From: Streptomyces sp. NBC_00690
GTDB lineage: Bacteria; Actinomycetota; Actinomycetes; Streptomycetales; Streptomycetaceae
DNA length: 64,000 nt
Assembly (NCBI RefSeq): GCF_036226685.1
Contig: NZ_CP109009.1
Span: forward strand, 6,785,501-6,849,500
Reading direction: 5' to 3'
Positions 51,765 to 60,242 of the stretch are shown piece after piece (the first letter of the stretch is position 1; each line of letters starts with the position of its first letter). Made by a program: the position numbers and the translations under genes. The notes beneath the pieces were generated by a model. It did no database searches and had not been told where the DNA came from. It was given only the letters and a program-made list of their open reading frames with translations.

Positions 51765-52244
51765 TCAGCGGGGTTCCTCCGCGGTGACGCGCTGACCGAC
51801 CGCGCTGGCCAGGCCGCTCCACGAGTAGTCCTTGAAGAGTTCGAGCAGCAGGAGCACCTGTACCCGGGAGACCCCCGGCAGCATCCGGATGTCATCGAGG
51901 AGCTGGACCAGCTGTGCCTGGTCGCGGCAGGTTCCCTCCAGGAAGATGTCCTGGCTCCCGGCGACCAGTGCCACATGGTTGATCATCGGCATGCCGGAGA
52001 GGGTCTTGGCCACGGCCCGGGGGGTGAGGTCGCGCACGCGGATCATCAGCCGCACCGACTGGTGCCCCAGGGTCAGCGGATCGCACAGGGCGACGATGCG
52101 CAGCACACCGCTCTCCTGGAGGCGTCCCACCCGCTGTCTCACCGTGGCTTCGGAGACCCCCACCTCGCGCGCCAGGACGGTGTAGGGCGTCCGGCCGTCC
52201 CGGGTGAGCGCCTGCATAATCTTCTGGTCGACACCATCTATCAC
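51765..52244 (-). CDS. second Lrp/AsnC-family regulator
   Basis: A 159-residue protein with the same layout: winged helix (DQKIMQALTRDGRTPYTVLAREVGVSEATVRQRV) and RAM domain. It shares the pattern but little exact sequence with the first regulator and faces it. GTG 52244 is used; a perfect TTGAC palindrome lies 11 bp upstream, so longer starts would place the operator inside the gene. Confidence 0.88.
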   Translation of the reverse strand: MIDGVDQKIMQALTRDGRTPYTVLAREVGVSEATVRQRVGRLQESGVLRIVALCDPLTLGHQSVRLMIRVRDLTPRAVAKTLSGMPMINHVALVAGSQDIFLEGTCRDQAQLVQLLDDIRMLPGVSRVQVLLLLELFKDYSWSGLASAVGQRVTAEEPR

Positions 52245-52592
52245 ACCACCAACCTTGACATGCCGGTCAAAAACGGCGAAGGCGGTGTCCTGAGAAGGGG
52301 TCGAACCCCTGGTCACGAGGGGTGCGCAGGGAAATGCCCCCGTCGATCTCCAGCCTTGAACAGCATCGAAACGGCTTCAGGGTTGCGGCGGACGGTGACT
52401 GAACGGGGTGGAGGTCGGACAGCGGGCGGGACGCGGCGGGCCGCCACGGCTCCTGTCCGGTGTGCATGGACCCTGCTCCCGCGCGCCGGGCCGTGCGACT
52501 GTCGGGCGTCCCCGGGCGCCGGTAGATCTGAACCCCCGTCCCCGCGGGCGCCCCAGCTCACCCCCCGCCCGCAACTGTCAGAGGAGAATGTC
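52245..52592. other. 348-bp gap with no recognisable gene
   Basis: It contains the TTGAC palindrome above, a small AGGGGT-CGA-ACCCCT repeat (52296-52310) and the ribosome site GAGGAGAA before the next gene. Open frames crossing it have no homology that I recognise. Confidence 0.45.
52255..52270. promoter_or_regulatory. palindrome at the start of the second Lrp gene
   Basis: TTGAC-ATGCCG-GTCAA is a perfect inverted repeat with 5-bp arms, a likely autoregulatory site. Confidence 0.5.
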
Positions 52593-53009
52593 ATGGACCT
52601 GATCACCAGACCCCGACTGATCGCCGCCCTCGCCGCCTCCGCCCTGGTCGCGCTGGGTGTCGGCGCTCCCAGTGCCACCGCACTACCGCAATCGACCAGG
52701 TCATTAGTGGTGCAGTGGGCGAGCGCCGACCCGAGCCCCCGGCCTTTCGGTTACGGCACCCTCACCGTCGGTGGGACCTACACCTGTACCGGGCCGACCG
52801 GAACCACCATGCCCGTCGACTTCTCCGGGTTCCAGATCATGCCCCTGGCCATGCCGGCCGGGTCGGGCACCCTGCCGTGCGGCCCCGGAGTGGTCGACGC
52901 CCCCTGGCAGCTCACCAGCTTCCCCAATCCGGAGGTGCACTACGGATACACCTCCGTCATGGTCACGTACGACGGGTCGAACCTGTCCACCGGGGAGTTC
53001 ACTGCCTGA
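52593..53009 (+). CDS. small secreted protein with one cysteine pair
   Basis: A 138-residue protein with a clear signal peptide (basic start, ALAASALVALGVG core, cleavage after ATA near residue 30). The mature part is beta-rich with only Cys65 and Cys96, probably a disulfide. I do not recognise a family. ATG 52593 follows GAGGAGAATGTC. It is monocistronic with a strong terminator. Confidence 0.75.
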   Translation: MDLITRPRLIAALAASALVALGVGAPSATALPQSTRSLVVQWASADPSPRPFGYGTLTVGGTYTCTGPTGTTMPVDFSGFQIMPLAMPAGSGTLPCGPGVVDAPWQLTSFPNPEVHYGYTSVMVTYDGSNLSTGEFTA

Positions 53010-53027
53010 GGTGGGCCGGTGGGCCAC

Positions 53028-53063
53028 TGAGGTGTCGCACCGGCATCCCGGTGCGACACCTCA
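53028..53063. terminator. 16-bp perfect hairpin between convergent genes
   Basis: TGAGGTGTCGCACCGG pairs with 53048-53063 across CATC; its right arm contains the stop codon of the minus-strand dehydrogenase. Confidence 0.85.
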
Positions 53064-54023
53064 CCGCAGGACGCGTACCGGAGTACCCGCCAAGAACGCC
53101 TCGATGTCCTCGACGGCCTGGCTGAAGTAGCCCTCGTAGTTCCGTCGGGTCACATAGCCCAGGTGCGGCAGTGCGAGGAAGTTGGGTGCCGTGCGCAGCG
53201 GATCGTCCAGCGGCAGGGGTTCCGTCTCGAAGACATCGGCTCCCGCCCCCGCGATCCACCCCTCGCGCAGCGCACGCAGCAGTGCCGCCTGGTCGACGAT
53301 CGCCGCCCGTGAAGTGTTGACCAGATGGGCGCTGCTGCGCATCCGGCGCAACTCCTTCTCGCCGATCAGCCCTCTGGTGCGGTCGCCGAGCACCAGATGC
53401 ACCGAGACGAAGTCACTGCTCGTCAGCAGTTCGTCCAGGGAACCGGCGGCGATCGCACCGGCTTCGGCCGCCCGCTCGGCGGTGAGGTGCTGGCTCCACG
53501 CCATCACCTCCATGCCGAACGCCGCCCCGATCCGTGCGACCTTGCTGCCGATCTTGCCCAGGCCCAGCAGCCCGAGGCGGCGGCCGTGGAGATCGGCACC
53601 CAGGGTGTGCTGCCAGGGGCCGCCCGTGCGCAGTGCATTGCTCTCGGGCACCACTCGTCGAGCCAGACCGAGGATCAACGCCCAGGTCAGCTCGGTCGGC
53701 GGCTCGGAGTTGCTGGCCGTACCGCACACGGTGACCCCATGGCGGGCCGCCGCCTCCACATCGATGGACGCATTGCGCATCCCCGATGTGATCAACAGTC
53801 GGAGCCTGGGCAACCGGGCGAAGAGTTCGGCGGGGAAGGGTGTCCGCTCGCGCATGATGACGACGATCTCGCAGTGTTCGATCGCCGCCACCAACGCGTC
53901 CTGGGACCCGAGGTGGTCGCTCAGGAACTCGGTCTCCACCTGCTGGCCGATCCTCGGCCAATCGGCCAGGGATCGTGCGATGCCCTGGTAGTCGTCCAAC
54001 ACCGCACAGTGCAGCTTCGTCAA
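53061..54023 (-). CDS. D-isomer-specific 2-hydroxyacid dehydrogenase
   Basis: A 320-residue NAD(P)-dependent dehydrogenase. The Rossmann motif is GLLGLGKIGSKVARIGAAFG; catalytic Arg is in NTSRAAIVD, Glu in ADVFETEPLP and His in LPHLGYVT. The substrate could be a 2-hydroxyacid such as glycerate, phosphoglycerate or hydroxyphenylpyruvate. A TTG start at 54023 is used because GGGAGGG precedes it; the upstream frame lacks homology. Confidence 0.88.
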   Translation of the reverse strand: MTKLHCAVLDDYQGIARSLADWPRIGQQVETEFLSDHLGSQDALVAAIEHCEIVVIMRERTPFPAELFARLPRLRLLITSGMRNASIDVEAAARHGVTVCGTASNSEPPTELTWALILGLARRVVPESNALRTGGPWQHTLGADLHGRRLGLLGLGKIGSKVARIGAAFGMEVMAWSQHLTAERAAEAGAIAAGSLDELLTSSDFVSVHLVLGDRTRGLIGEKELRRMRSSAHLVNTSRAAIVDQAALLRALREGWIAGAGADVFETEPLPLDDPLRTAPNFLALPHLGYVTRRNYEGYFSQAVEDIEAFLAGTPVRVLR

Positions 54024-54208
54024 GGCGACCCTCCCGCATGGCGACCCCCGGTGCGGGGTCGATGTGCGGCGACAGTACCGGGCACCGGGCGGCCGGCCTC
54101 CGGCTCCCCCGGTGCCGTTGATCACCCGGATCACCACAGGTGATCTCGGGTGTTCTCGGGGCACCCGCTGTGAAGCACCGGATTCCATCGGACGAAGGGA
54201 CGGCCCGG

Positions 54209-54496
54209 ATGACCACGACAGAGGAATTCCTCCTCGCAGGGGAGCGGACGCTTGAACCGTTGGCGGAGGCCGGCGGAATTTCCGGATTGGGTCCGCTTCT
54301 CATCGGGATCGCCGTGGTGGCCCTGCTGATCGGCATGGTCTTCTGGCGCAGCGGGCGCGGTCGGGACCGGCCTCCGCGCCCCAGTGAGCAACCTCGCCGG
54401 CCCGTGGACCCCGGGCACGGCGGTGGACCGTCCGGTACGGGCGGTTCCGCGACACCGTCCGGGCGACCCGCTGACAGGGAGGGCCCGAACAGCTGA
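54209..54496 (+). CDS. DUF6479-family small membrane protein
   Basis: A 95-residue protein starting MTTTEEFLLAGERTL, with one membrane helix (about 28-47, GLGPLLIGIAVVALLIGMVF) and a Pro/Gly/Arg-rich tail. This is the layout of the Streptomyces DUF6479 family, function unknown. GAAGGGAC stands before the ATG. Confidence 0.8.
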   Translation: MTTTEEFLLAGERTLEPLAEAGGISGLGPLLIGIAVVALLIGMVFWRSGRGRDRPPRPSEQPRRPVDPGHGGGPSGTGGSATPSGRPADREGPNS

Positions 54497-54500
54497 CCGC

Positions 54501-54546
54501 GATGCTGCGGCGGAGGCGGTGGTGGCCCCGCCTCCGCCGCAGCATC
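54501..54546 (+). terminator. 19-bp perfect hairpin after the DUF6479 gene
   Basis: 54501-54519 is fully complementary to 54528-54546 with an 8-nt loop, 4 bp after the stop codon. Confidence 0.88.
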
Positions 54547-54732
54547 CCGGCCGAACCGTCGGACCGGGCGCAGCCCCTGCCCTGGGCCCGGCGTGGGTGC
54601 TCGCGCCGACCGGCGAAAACGCCTGGCGCGTGCTTCCCGCGACGGTTATGGTTCTGCCGTTCCCCCGGGGACGGAGCCGTGTGCCCCGCCCCGTACGACG
54701 ATTGCTTGGTGAAGCAGGAGGTGAGGACGTTG

Positions 54733-54804
54733 ATGACGGTCATGGTGCCGGGCGCTGCCCGCAATCAGGAGTTCATCCACCCCACCCCTGTGGTCCTCGG
54801 CTGA
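54733..54804 (+). CDS. candidate 23-codon small peptide upstream of rsgA
   Basis: ATG 54733 (or TTG 54730, GTG 54721 or 54709 in frame) reads MTVMVPGAARNQEF and ends HPTPVVLG; AGGAGG lies at 54716-54721. It is in a 375-bp gap between the DUF6479 terminator and rsgA that is otherwise empty. I know of no family; a translated leader for rsgA is possible. Confidence 0.35.
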   Translation: MTVMVPGAARNQEFIHPTPVVLG

Positions 54805-54871
54805 CACGGCTGACACCGAAGCCAACCGCGCGTTCAGCGCGCGGCCGGGACCACCCTTCGAAGGGTTTCCC

Positions 54872-55975
54872 TTGTCACTCTCCACCTCCGACTCCTTCCC
54901 GTCGCACTCCCTCGCCGCCTTCGGCTGGGATGAGCACTGGGCGGCGGAGTTCACCCCGTACCGTGCGCAGGGCCTGGTACCCGGACGGGTGGTGCGCGTC
55001 GATCGCGGCCACTGCGATGTCATCACCGCTGACGGTGTGATCCGGGCCGATACGGCGTTCGTCACCCCGCATGACCCGCTGCGGGTGATCTGCACGGGCG
55101 ACTGGGCAGCGGTCGACCCCGGCGGCGACCCCCGGTTCGTCCGCACCTATCTGCCCCGGCGCACCGCGTTCGTCCGCTCCACCTCCTCGAAGCGCTCCGA
55201 GGGGCAGATCCTCGCGGCCAACGTCGACCACGCCGTCATCGCGGTCTCCCTCGCCGTGGAACTCGACCTCGGACGGATCGAGCGCTTCCTCGCCCTGGCG
55301 TGGGAGAGCGGTGCCCAACCGATCGTCGTCCTCACCAAGGCCGACCTGGTACCGGATGCGACCGGGCTGTCCTACCTCGTCGACGACGTTCAGCACACTG
55401 CGCCCGGAGTGCAGGTCCTTCCCGCCAGTTCTCACACCGGGCTGGGAATGGACGTCCTCGCCGCTGTCGTCTCCAGTGGAACGACCGTGCTGCTCGGTGT
55501 CTCCGGGGCGGGAAAGTCCACCTTGGCGAACGCCCTCACCGGTGAAGAGGTGATGGAGGTCCAGGAGGCGCGTGACGTCGACGGCAAGGGGCGTCACACC
55601 ACCACCACGCGTAACCTCCTCGCCCTGCCAGGTGGCGGGGTCCTCATTGACACTCCCGGACTGCGGGGAGTGGGGCTGTGGGACGCCGGGACCGGCGTGG
55701 GCCAGGTCTTCTCCGAGATCGAGGAACTCGCCGAAGGCTGCCGCTTCCACGACTGCGCCCATGAGTCGGAACCGGGCTGCGCCGTGCTCGCCGCCCTCGC
55801 GGACGGTTCATTGGGCGAGCGCCGACTGGAGAGCTACCGCAAGCTGCTGCGTGAGAACCAGTACATCGTCGCGAAGACCGATGCCCGGGTGCGCGCGGAG
55901 ATCCGCAGGGACTGGCGGCGCAAGCACGCCGAGGGCCGGGCGGCCATGGAGGCGAAGCGCGGTCGGGTGAGGTGA
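54872..55975 (+). CDS. rsgA: ribosome small subunit-dependent GTPase RsgA
   Basis: A 367-residue circularly permuted GTPase that helps mature the 30S subunit. An N-terminal OB-fold is followed by permuted motifs G4 (TKAD), G1 (GVSGAGKST), G2 and G3 (DTPG), and a zinc-binding end (CRFHDCAHESEPGCAV) of the C-x5-H/C type. A TTG start at 54872 with GAAGGG upstream is used. Confidence 0.95.
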   Translation: MSLSTSDSFPSHSLAAFGWDEHWAAEFTPYRAQGLVPGRVVRVDRGHCDVITADGVIRADTAFVTPHDPLRVICTGDWAAVDPGGDPRFVRTYLPRRTAFVRSTSSKRSEGQILAANVDHAVIAVSLAVELDLGRIERFLALAWESGAQPIVVLTKADLVPDATGLSYLVDDVQHTAPGVQVLPASSHTGLGMDVLAAVVSSGTTVLLGVSGAGKSTLANALTGEEVMEVQEARDVDGKGRHTTTTRNLLALPGGGVLIDTPGLRGVGLWDAGTGVGQVFSEIEELAEGCRFHDCAHESEPGCAVLAALADGSLGERRLESYRKLLRENQYIVAKTDARVRAEIRRDWRRKHAEGRAAMEAKRGRVR

Positions 55976-55982
55976 CCTGGCA

Positions 55983-56021
55983 GGTGCGGCGGCCGGCAGC
56001 TGTGTGGTCGGCCGCCGCACC
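55983..56021. terminator. 13-bp perfect hairpin between rsgA and the DUF456 gene
   Basis: GGTGCGGCGGCCG and CGGCCGCCGCACC arms, 13-nt loop, 7 bp after the rsgA stop. Confidence 0.75.
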
Positions 56022-56100
56022 ATGGGGTGACCCGCCCCACCGGACGGTGGGGCAACCGGTCGGGACGCGAAACGGCTGTATTCCACCGCGGGCGGCGCGG

Positions 56101-56583
56101 TCAACCCCAGATGACGGCGCCCAGCCAGGCGCCCACCACCATCAGACAGGCGAACAACTCCACCAACACGCTCGTTCCGGCTGCCCGCATCACCTGTCGG
56201 GTGGCCGCCATCGCCTGGCCGTGCCCTCCGAGCCGCTGCCGCTCGGTGCCGTAGATCCCGCCGATGAACCCGGGTACCGCACCGATCACCGGTAGGAGGA
56301 CGAATCCCAGCACTGCGCCCGCACCGGCGAAGACCGCCATTCGTCGGGTGATGCCCACTCCACGCAGTCTGCGCGTCGGCAGCAGCCACACCACCACCTG
56401 GTCGACGAGGAACAGCGCGGTGGAGGCGACGAGCAGCACCCAGGCGAGTCCCGACTGCTCGTGCAGTGACCACCAGAGCATCGCCGCCCAGACGAGCCAT
56501 CGCCCGGGCACACCGGGAACCATGACCCCGACGAGGCCCAGCACCATCACCAGACCGACCAGCACGAGCTGCCACACGCCCAT
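56101..56583 (-). CDS. DUF456 family membrane protein
   Basis: A 160-residue protein with four to five helices and the glycine-rich GAVPGFIGGIYGTER loop of DUF456. Function is unknown. ATG 56583 begins at the first helix; no good ribosome site is seen there. Confidence 0.85.
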   Translation of the reverse strand: MGVWQLVLVGLVMVLGLVGVMVPGVPGRWLVWAAMLWWSLHEQSGLAWVLLVASTALFLVDQVVVWLLPTRRLRGVGITRRMAVFAGAGAVLGFVLLPVIGAVPGFIGGIYGTERQRLGGHGQAMAATRQVMRAAGTSVLVELFACLMVVGAWLGAVIWG

Positions 56584-56696
56584 CTGCCAAGGGTGCGGTA
56601 TCGGGGCCGCTCCCGCAGGTCGCAGCTGCCTCCACCGGGTGGGGAAGCCGCCCCTGCCACCGGTGGACCGCCACAAGGGCCCAGGTCAGCCGCGTC

Positions 56697-57923
56697 TCAC
56701 CCGGAGGAGTCGCGGGCCACCCATCCCTTGGCGAACGCGTGCCAGCCCAGCTGGAGCCGGGTCGTCACACCGGTCAGTTCCATCAGCCCCTTCACTCTGC
56801 GTTGCACGGTCCGCAACCCCAGGTCGAGGTGTTTGGCAACCCGGGCGTCCGTCATGCCGGCGAGGAGCAGGGACAGGATCTCCAGGTCGGTGGCATCGGG
56901 GCCCCCGGCGGTCTCCGAAAGGCAGCCGGCCATGGCCCCCATCCCCAATCGCAGGGGGACCGCCTCCCGCCAGACGGCATCGAACAGGCAGGTGAGTGCG
57001 TCAAGGAGGCCACAGCCGTGGACGACGAGCGCGGCGGGATCGGAGTCCCGCCCGGTGAGGGGGACCATGGCCATGGTCCGATCGGCGATGACCAGCCGGG
57101 TCGGCACCTCGTCGACGACGCGCACGCGTTCTCCGCGTGCCAGGGCCGCGGTGAGCTGCGGTACGGCACCGGGGACGGACAGCGCCTCGCGCGAGAGCAC
57201 CGTCCGATGGCTGAATCCACTGTACGGCGGGAGCCCGTCGACCCACCCCACGTCCATGGGGCCGTCGATCCGGTCCTCCCTGGCCGCCCCGCGAGTCGTA
57301 CCCGGGTGCTCGTCCCGGTGCAGCGACCCGCTCGGAGCGGCGTGGCCCGGGCACCCGTCCGATCCACCGGGCCAGGGTTCGGCGAGACCGGGGCTGGTGA
57401 TCGGCGGGTCCTGCCGGTGCCAGGAGTGGTTTACGGGGTGGTTTGCGGGCTGGTCCGGGCCCGCTGCACCGGTCTGGTCAGCGGCGGACCCGAGTTGGTC
57501 GAGGTCGGTGACCAGCGCACAGACCTCCTTCACCGCTCCGAGGCGCAACTGGGCGAAGCGGTGGGCCATGGCGCTCTGGCCCGTCACCAGCTCCACCAGG
57601 TCGTGGTCCGCGGATGCGGTGGCCTCCGCGCGGAACTGTCGGGCCAGTACGGCCGCCGCCAGTTCCGCCTGGTCCAATTGATTCCGTTGCTCGGTGAGCA
57701 GGGCGCCGAGAGCCACCCCCGGGGGTGCGGCCACCCATCGCCCCGCACGTACCGAGGACCGGGCGGCAAGTCCGCGCTGCTCCAGCCGTCGTAGTGCCCG
57801 TTCCATCTCGGTCTCCGGCAGTGCCAGCCGGCGAGCGAGGTCGGTCACCTCGGCCGCGCCAAGCGCCACGAGAGCACGGTAGGCGGACTCCTGTCCCTCA
57901 TCGAGACCTATCGCTCCGAGCAC
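56697..57923 (-). CDS. LuxR-type regulator with TrmB-like N-terminus
   Basis: A 408-residue protein. Residues about 5-70 (GLDEGQESAYRALVALGAAEVTDLARRLALPE) form a TrmB-like winged helix. The middle contains a proline- and glycine-rich linker (about 150-220) and a PLD-like sensor part (about 230-340). The C-terminus is a LuxR-type HTH (ILSLLLAGMTDARVAKHLDLGLRTVQRRV). This domain set is common among Streptomyces helix-turn-helix regulators next to secondary metabolism genes, but the target is unknown. GTG 57923 follows GGAGGGGG. Confidence 0.85.
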   Translation of the reverse strand: MLGAIGLDEGQESAYRALVALGAAEVTDLARRLALPETEMERALRRLEQRGLAARSSVRAGRWVAAPPGVALGALLTEQRNQLDQAELAAAVLARQFRAEATASADHDLVELVTGQSAMAHRFAQLRLGAVKEVCALVTDLDQLGSAADQTGAAGPDQPANHPVNHSWHRQDPPITSPGLAEPWPGGSDGCPGHAAPSGSLHRDEHPGTTRGAAREDRIDGPMDVGWVDGLPPYSGFSHRTVLSREALSVPGAVPQLTAALARGERVRVVDEVPTRLVIADRTMAMVPLTGRDSDPAALVVHGCGLLDALTCLFDAVWREAVPLRLGMGAMAGCLSETAGGPDATDLEILSLLLAGMTDARVAKHLDLGLRTVQRRVKGLMELTGVTTRLQLGWHAFAKGWVARDSSG

Positions 57924-58247
57924 CAGACCCCCTCCAGCACCTGCCCCACCGGGCCTGCACTTCCCCTGCATCTGTGGCGGAAAACGGCCACGGCGTGTTC
58001 ACGCCAATCCCATCATCCACGCACCATCCATCACTGGGCCACTGCGGAGTCACTGTCACCTCACCAACCCCATGGAATCGTGCACTTGCGTCGGATTCGG
58101 GGTGATTCGGTCGAGGGGTGCCCCCGTTGGGCGAAGGCGCTCTTGGCCGAAAGGACGGTCAAGAGACAGGCAGGTCAGATCTGTTGGTGCTTATAGGTTT
58201 TCGGAAAGCCCCATTCTCATGCGGCACTCACTGTGGACAATAAGGGC
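57924..58247. other. 324-bp divergent promoter region
   Basis: No gene. An AT-rich patch at about 58180-58205 containing TTATAGGTTTT probably includes the promoter of the PP2C-like gene; exact boxes cannot be assigned. Confidence 0.4.
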
Positions 58248-60134
58248 ATGAGTCAGCAGGCCGAAGACGACTGGTGGAACCGGCTGTACGACGAGTCCAC
58301 GCCGGACACGGGACCGACGACACGTACGGGCGACACCTTGGACACCCGGTTCGACTCAGCCTCGGACGCGGTGACACCGTCCGTACCCGACCCCAGGACG
58401 GCGCCCGTGCCCGGGCCGGGGCCGACCCCGCAGCGACAGCGACGCGAGCCACAGCCGACGAACGCCACCCCATCCCGTACGGAACCCCGGACGGAATCCC
58501 ACGGCGAACGTGCGGTGCGACCCGAACCGACCGCCGCCCGGACCATGGACGGCGGAACCGACAGCGAACGAAGTGCAGCGCCCCCCGGCCGGCCGATGGG
58601 CGAGCCCCCTTCGGGCGCCGGCCACTCCGGCGCCGCCGCCCCTCCGGACGGTCCGGAGACCGCCACTCCGGCGCCGGCTTCGACCGCAGCCGCCCGTGAT
58701 GTCGTATCGGTCGATGCGTTCACCGACATCGACCCTCCACACGGCCCCACCCCTACCGTTCCTACCGGCCGCTTCGAGGCGGTCGACCCACCCGCGCGTC
58801 CCACTGCGCCCCCGGCCACCGCGCAGACCCCCGCAGGGGCTCCGGTGCATCTCCCGCGACCGCAACACCCCGCCGTGCCGACCGCCCCTCGTCCCCGCGC
58901 CCCTTGGGAGCCCCCCGTTCCGGAAGACTCGGCGGCACAGCCCGTCCCTCCGCCAGCCCCCGTGACCCCACCCCGCACGCACGCCCGGCCGGCCGGCGAA
59001 GTTCCACAACGGCCCACCGTGCCGCCTGCTTTCGCCCGGCCGCCCGGTCCCCGGACCACCGGCCCGGACCGTCCCCGAACCACCGGCCCCGACCGCCCCC
59101 GGGGCGGATACGTCGGCGACCGCCCGCCCACCTACGACCCCGAGCCCACCGCCCTGCCCGCCGCCACCCCCGAAGGGCTCGGTCACTCGCCCTCGGACAC
59201 CGTCCTCGACGGCGCCCGCTACGGCTCCTTCATCCTGCGGGCGGCATCCGTCCGAGGGGACTCCGCTCGCTACCGCGGAGAGCCCCGCCGCGATGCGCTG
59301 CTCACCGTGCGCTTCGGCAGCGGCACGGCAGCCCTCGTCCTGGTGGTTGTCGCCAGCGGAGCCAGGTCCGCAGGTCCCGAGATCGCGCACCGCGCCGCCG
59401 CGGACGCCTGTCACTGGATCGGCGGAGCCGTCGGCCGCAGCCACACCCGGCTCTCCGAGGACATCCGGGCAGGGCGCCGCGGCGACCTCAAGTCCGGACT
59501 GCACCGGCTGACCGATCGAAGCCTCGGCAAACTGCGTACCAGCGCGGTCGAAGCCGGAGTCGAGCCGCAGGAGTACCGGGCCGGTCTGCGCGCTCTGCTG
59601 CTCTCGGCCGATCCCGCCTGTCGAACGCGGGTGTACTTCGGAGTCGGCGCCGGTGGTCTCCTTCGGCTGCGCGGCGGTGTCTGGCAGGACATAGAACCGT
59701 CGCTGCCCAGTCCGCAGAGCACGGTGGGCGAGCCGGTGCTCGGCTACGGGTCGGCCCGTCCGCAGCAGTCGGGACCGGACGATGGGCCGGCCCGATCCCC
59801 CGACCCGCAGCCCACCGCCCCCGAGGGCGATCGACTCACGATGGACCTGGGGATTCCGGCACCTCCCTCGCCCTATGTCGAGGTCCCGACGCCCGGGCCG
59901 ACCGAGCCCTTTCGGTTCCGAGCCTCGGTGGCGCAGCCCGGGGACACGCTGCTGCTGTGCAGTCCGGGGTTCGCCGAACCGCTGCGCTCCGAGACCGCAC
60001 TCACCGACGAACTGGCGAACCGTTGGACGGCGGCTGCCGAACCGCCCGGCCTCGCCGCCTTCCTCGCCGATGTCCAACTGCGGGCGACGGGCTACGCGGA
60101 CGACCGTACGGCCGTGGCCATCTGGGAGACCTGA
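58248..60134 (+). CDS. proline-rich protein with degenerate PP2C-like domain
   Basis: A 628-residue protein. Residues 1-320 are disordered and rich in Pro, Thr, Ala and Arg. Residues about 325-625 follow a PP2C order (GSFILRAASVRGDSARYRG, VLVVVASGARSAG, DTLLLCSPGFAEPL) but the metal-binding aspartates of the DG and CSDG motifs are replaced (ASG, CSP). It is probably a non-catalytic PP2C homologue. ATG 58248 is favoured over GTG 58233 because related proteins begin MSQ. Membrane segments were not seen. Confidence 0.78.
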   Translation: MSQQAEDDWWNRLYDESTPDTGPTTRTGDTLDTRFDSASDAVTPSVPDPRTAPVPGPGPTPQRQRREPQPTNATPSRTEPRTESHGERAVRPEPTAARTMDGGTDSERSAAPPGRPMGEPPSGAGHSGAAAPPDGPETATPAPASTAAARDVVSVDAFTDIDPPHGPTPTVPTGRFEAVDPPARPTAPPATAQTPAGAPVHLPRPQHPAVPTAPRPRAPWEPPVPEDSAAQPVPPPAPVTPPRTHARPAGEVPQRPTVPPAFARPPGPRTTGPDRPRTTGPDRPRGGYVGDRPPTYDPEPTALPAATPEGLGHSPSDTVLDGARYGSFILRAASVRGDSARYRGEPRRDALLTVRFGSGTAALVLVVVASGARSAGPEIAHRAAADACHWIGGAVGRSHTRLSEDIRAGRRGDLKSGLHRLTDRSLGKLRTSAVEAGVEPQEYRAGLRALLLSADPACRTRVYFGVGAGGLLRLRGGVWQDIEPSLPSPQSTVGEPVLGYGSARPQQSGPDDGPARSPDPQPTAPEGDRLTMDLGIPAPPSPYVEVPTPGPTEPFRFRASVAQPGDTLLLCSPGFAEPLRSETALTDELANRWTAAAEPPGLAAFLADVQLRATGYADDRTAVAIWET

Positions 60135-60242
60135 CGGCCACAGCCGGCAGCTGGGCGTCGGACGGCACTGAGAGGCGAAACCGGGCCAGCCATGGGTTGA
60201 TGGAGCCTGAGGCCGTCCAGCCGTAGAAAGGGTGCCCATCCC

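Noticed and set aside
52296..52310. GGGGTCGAACCCC, resembling a tRNA T-arm
   Set aside because: No acceptor, anticodon or D arm can be built around it; it is just a short inverted repeat.
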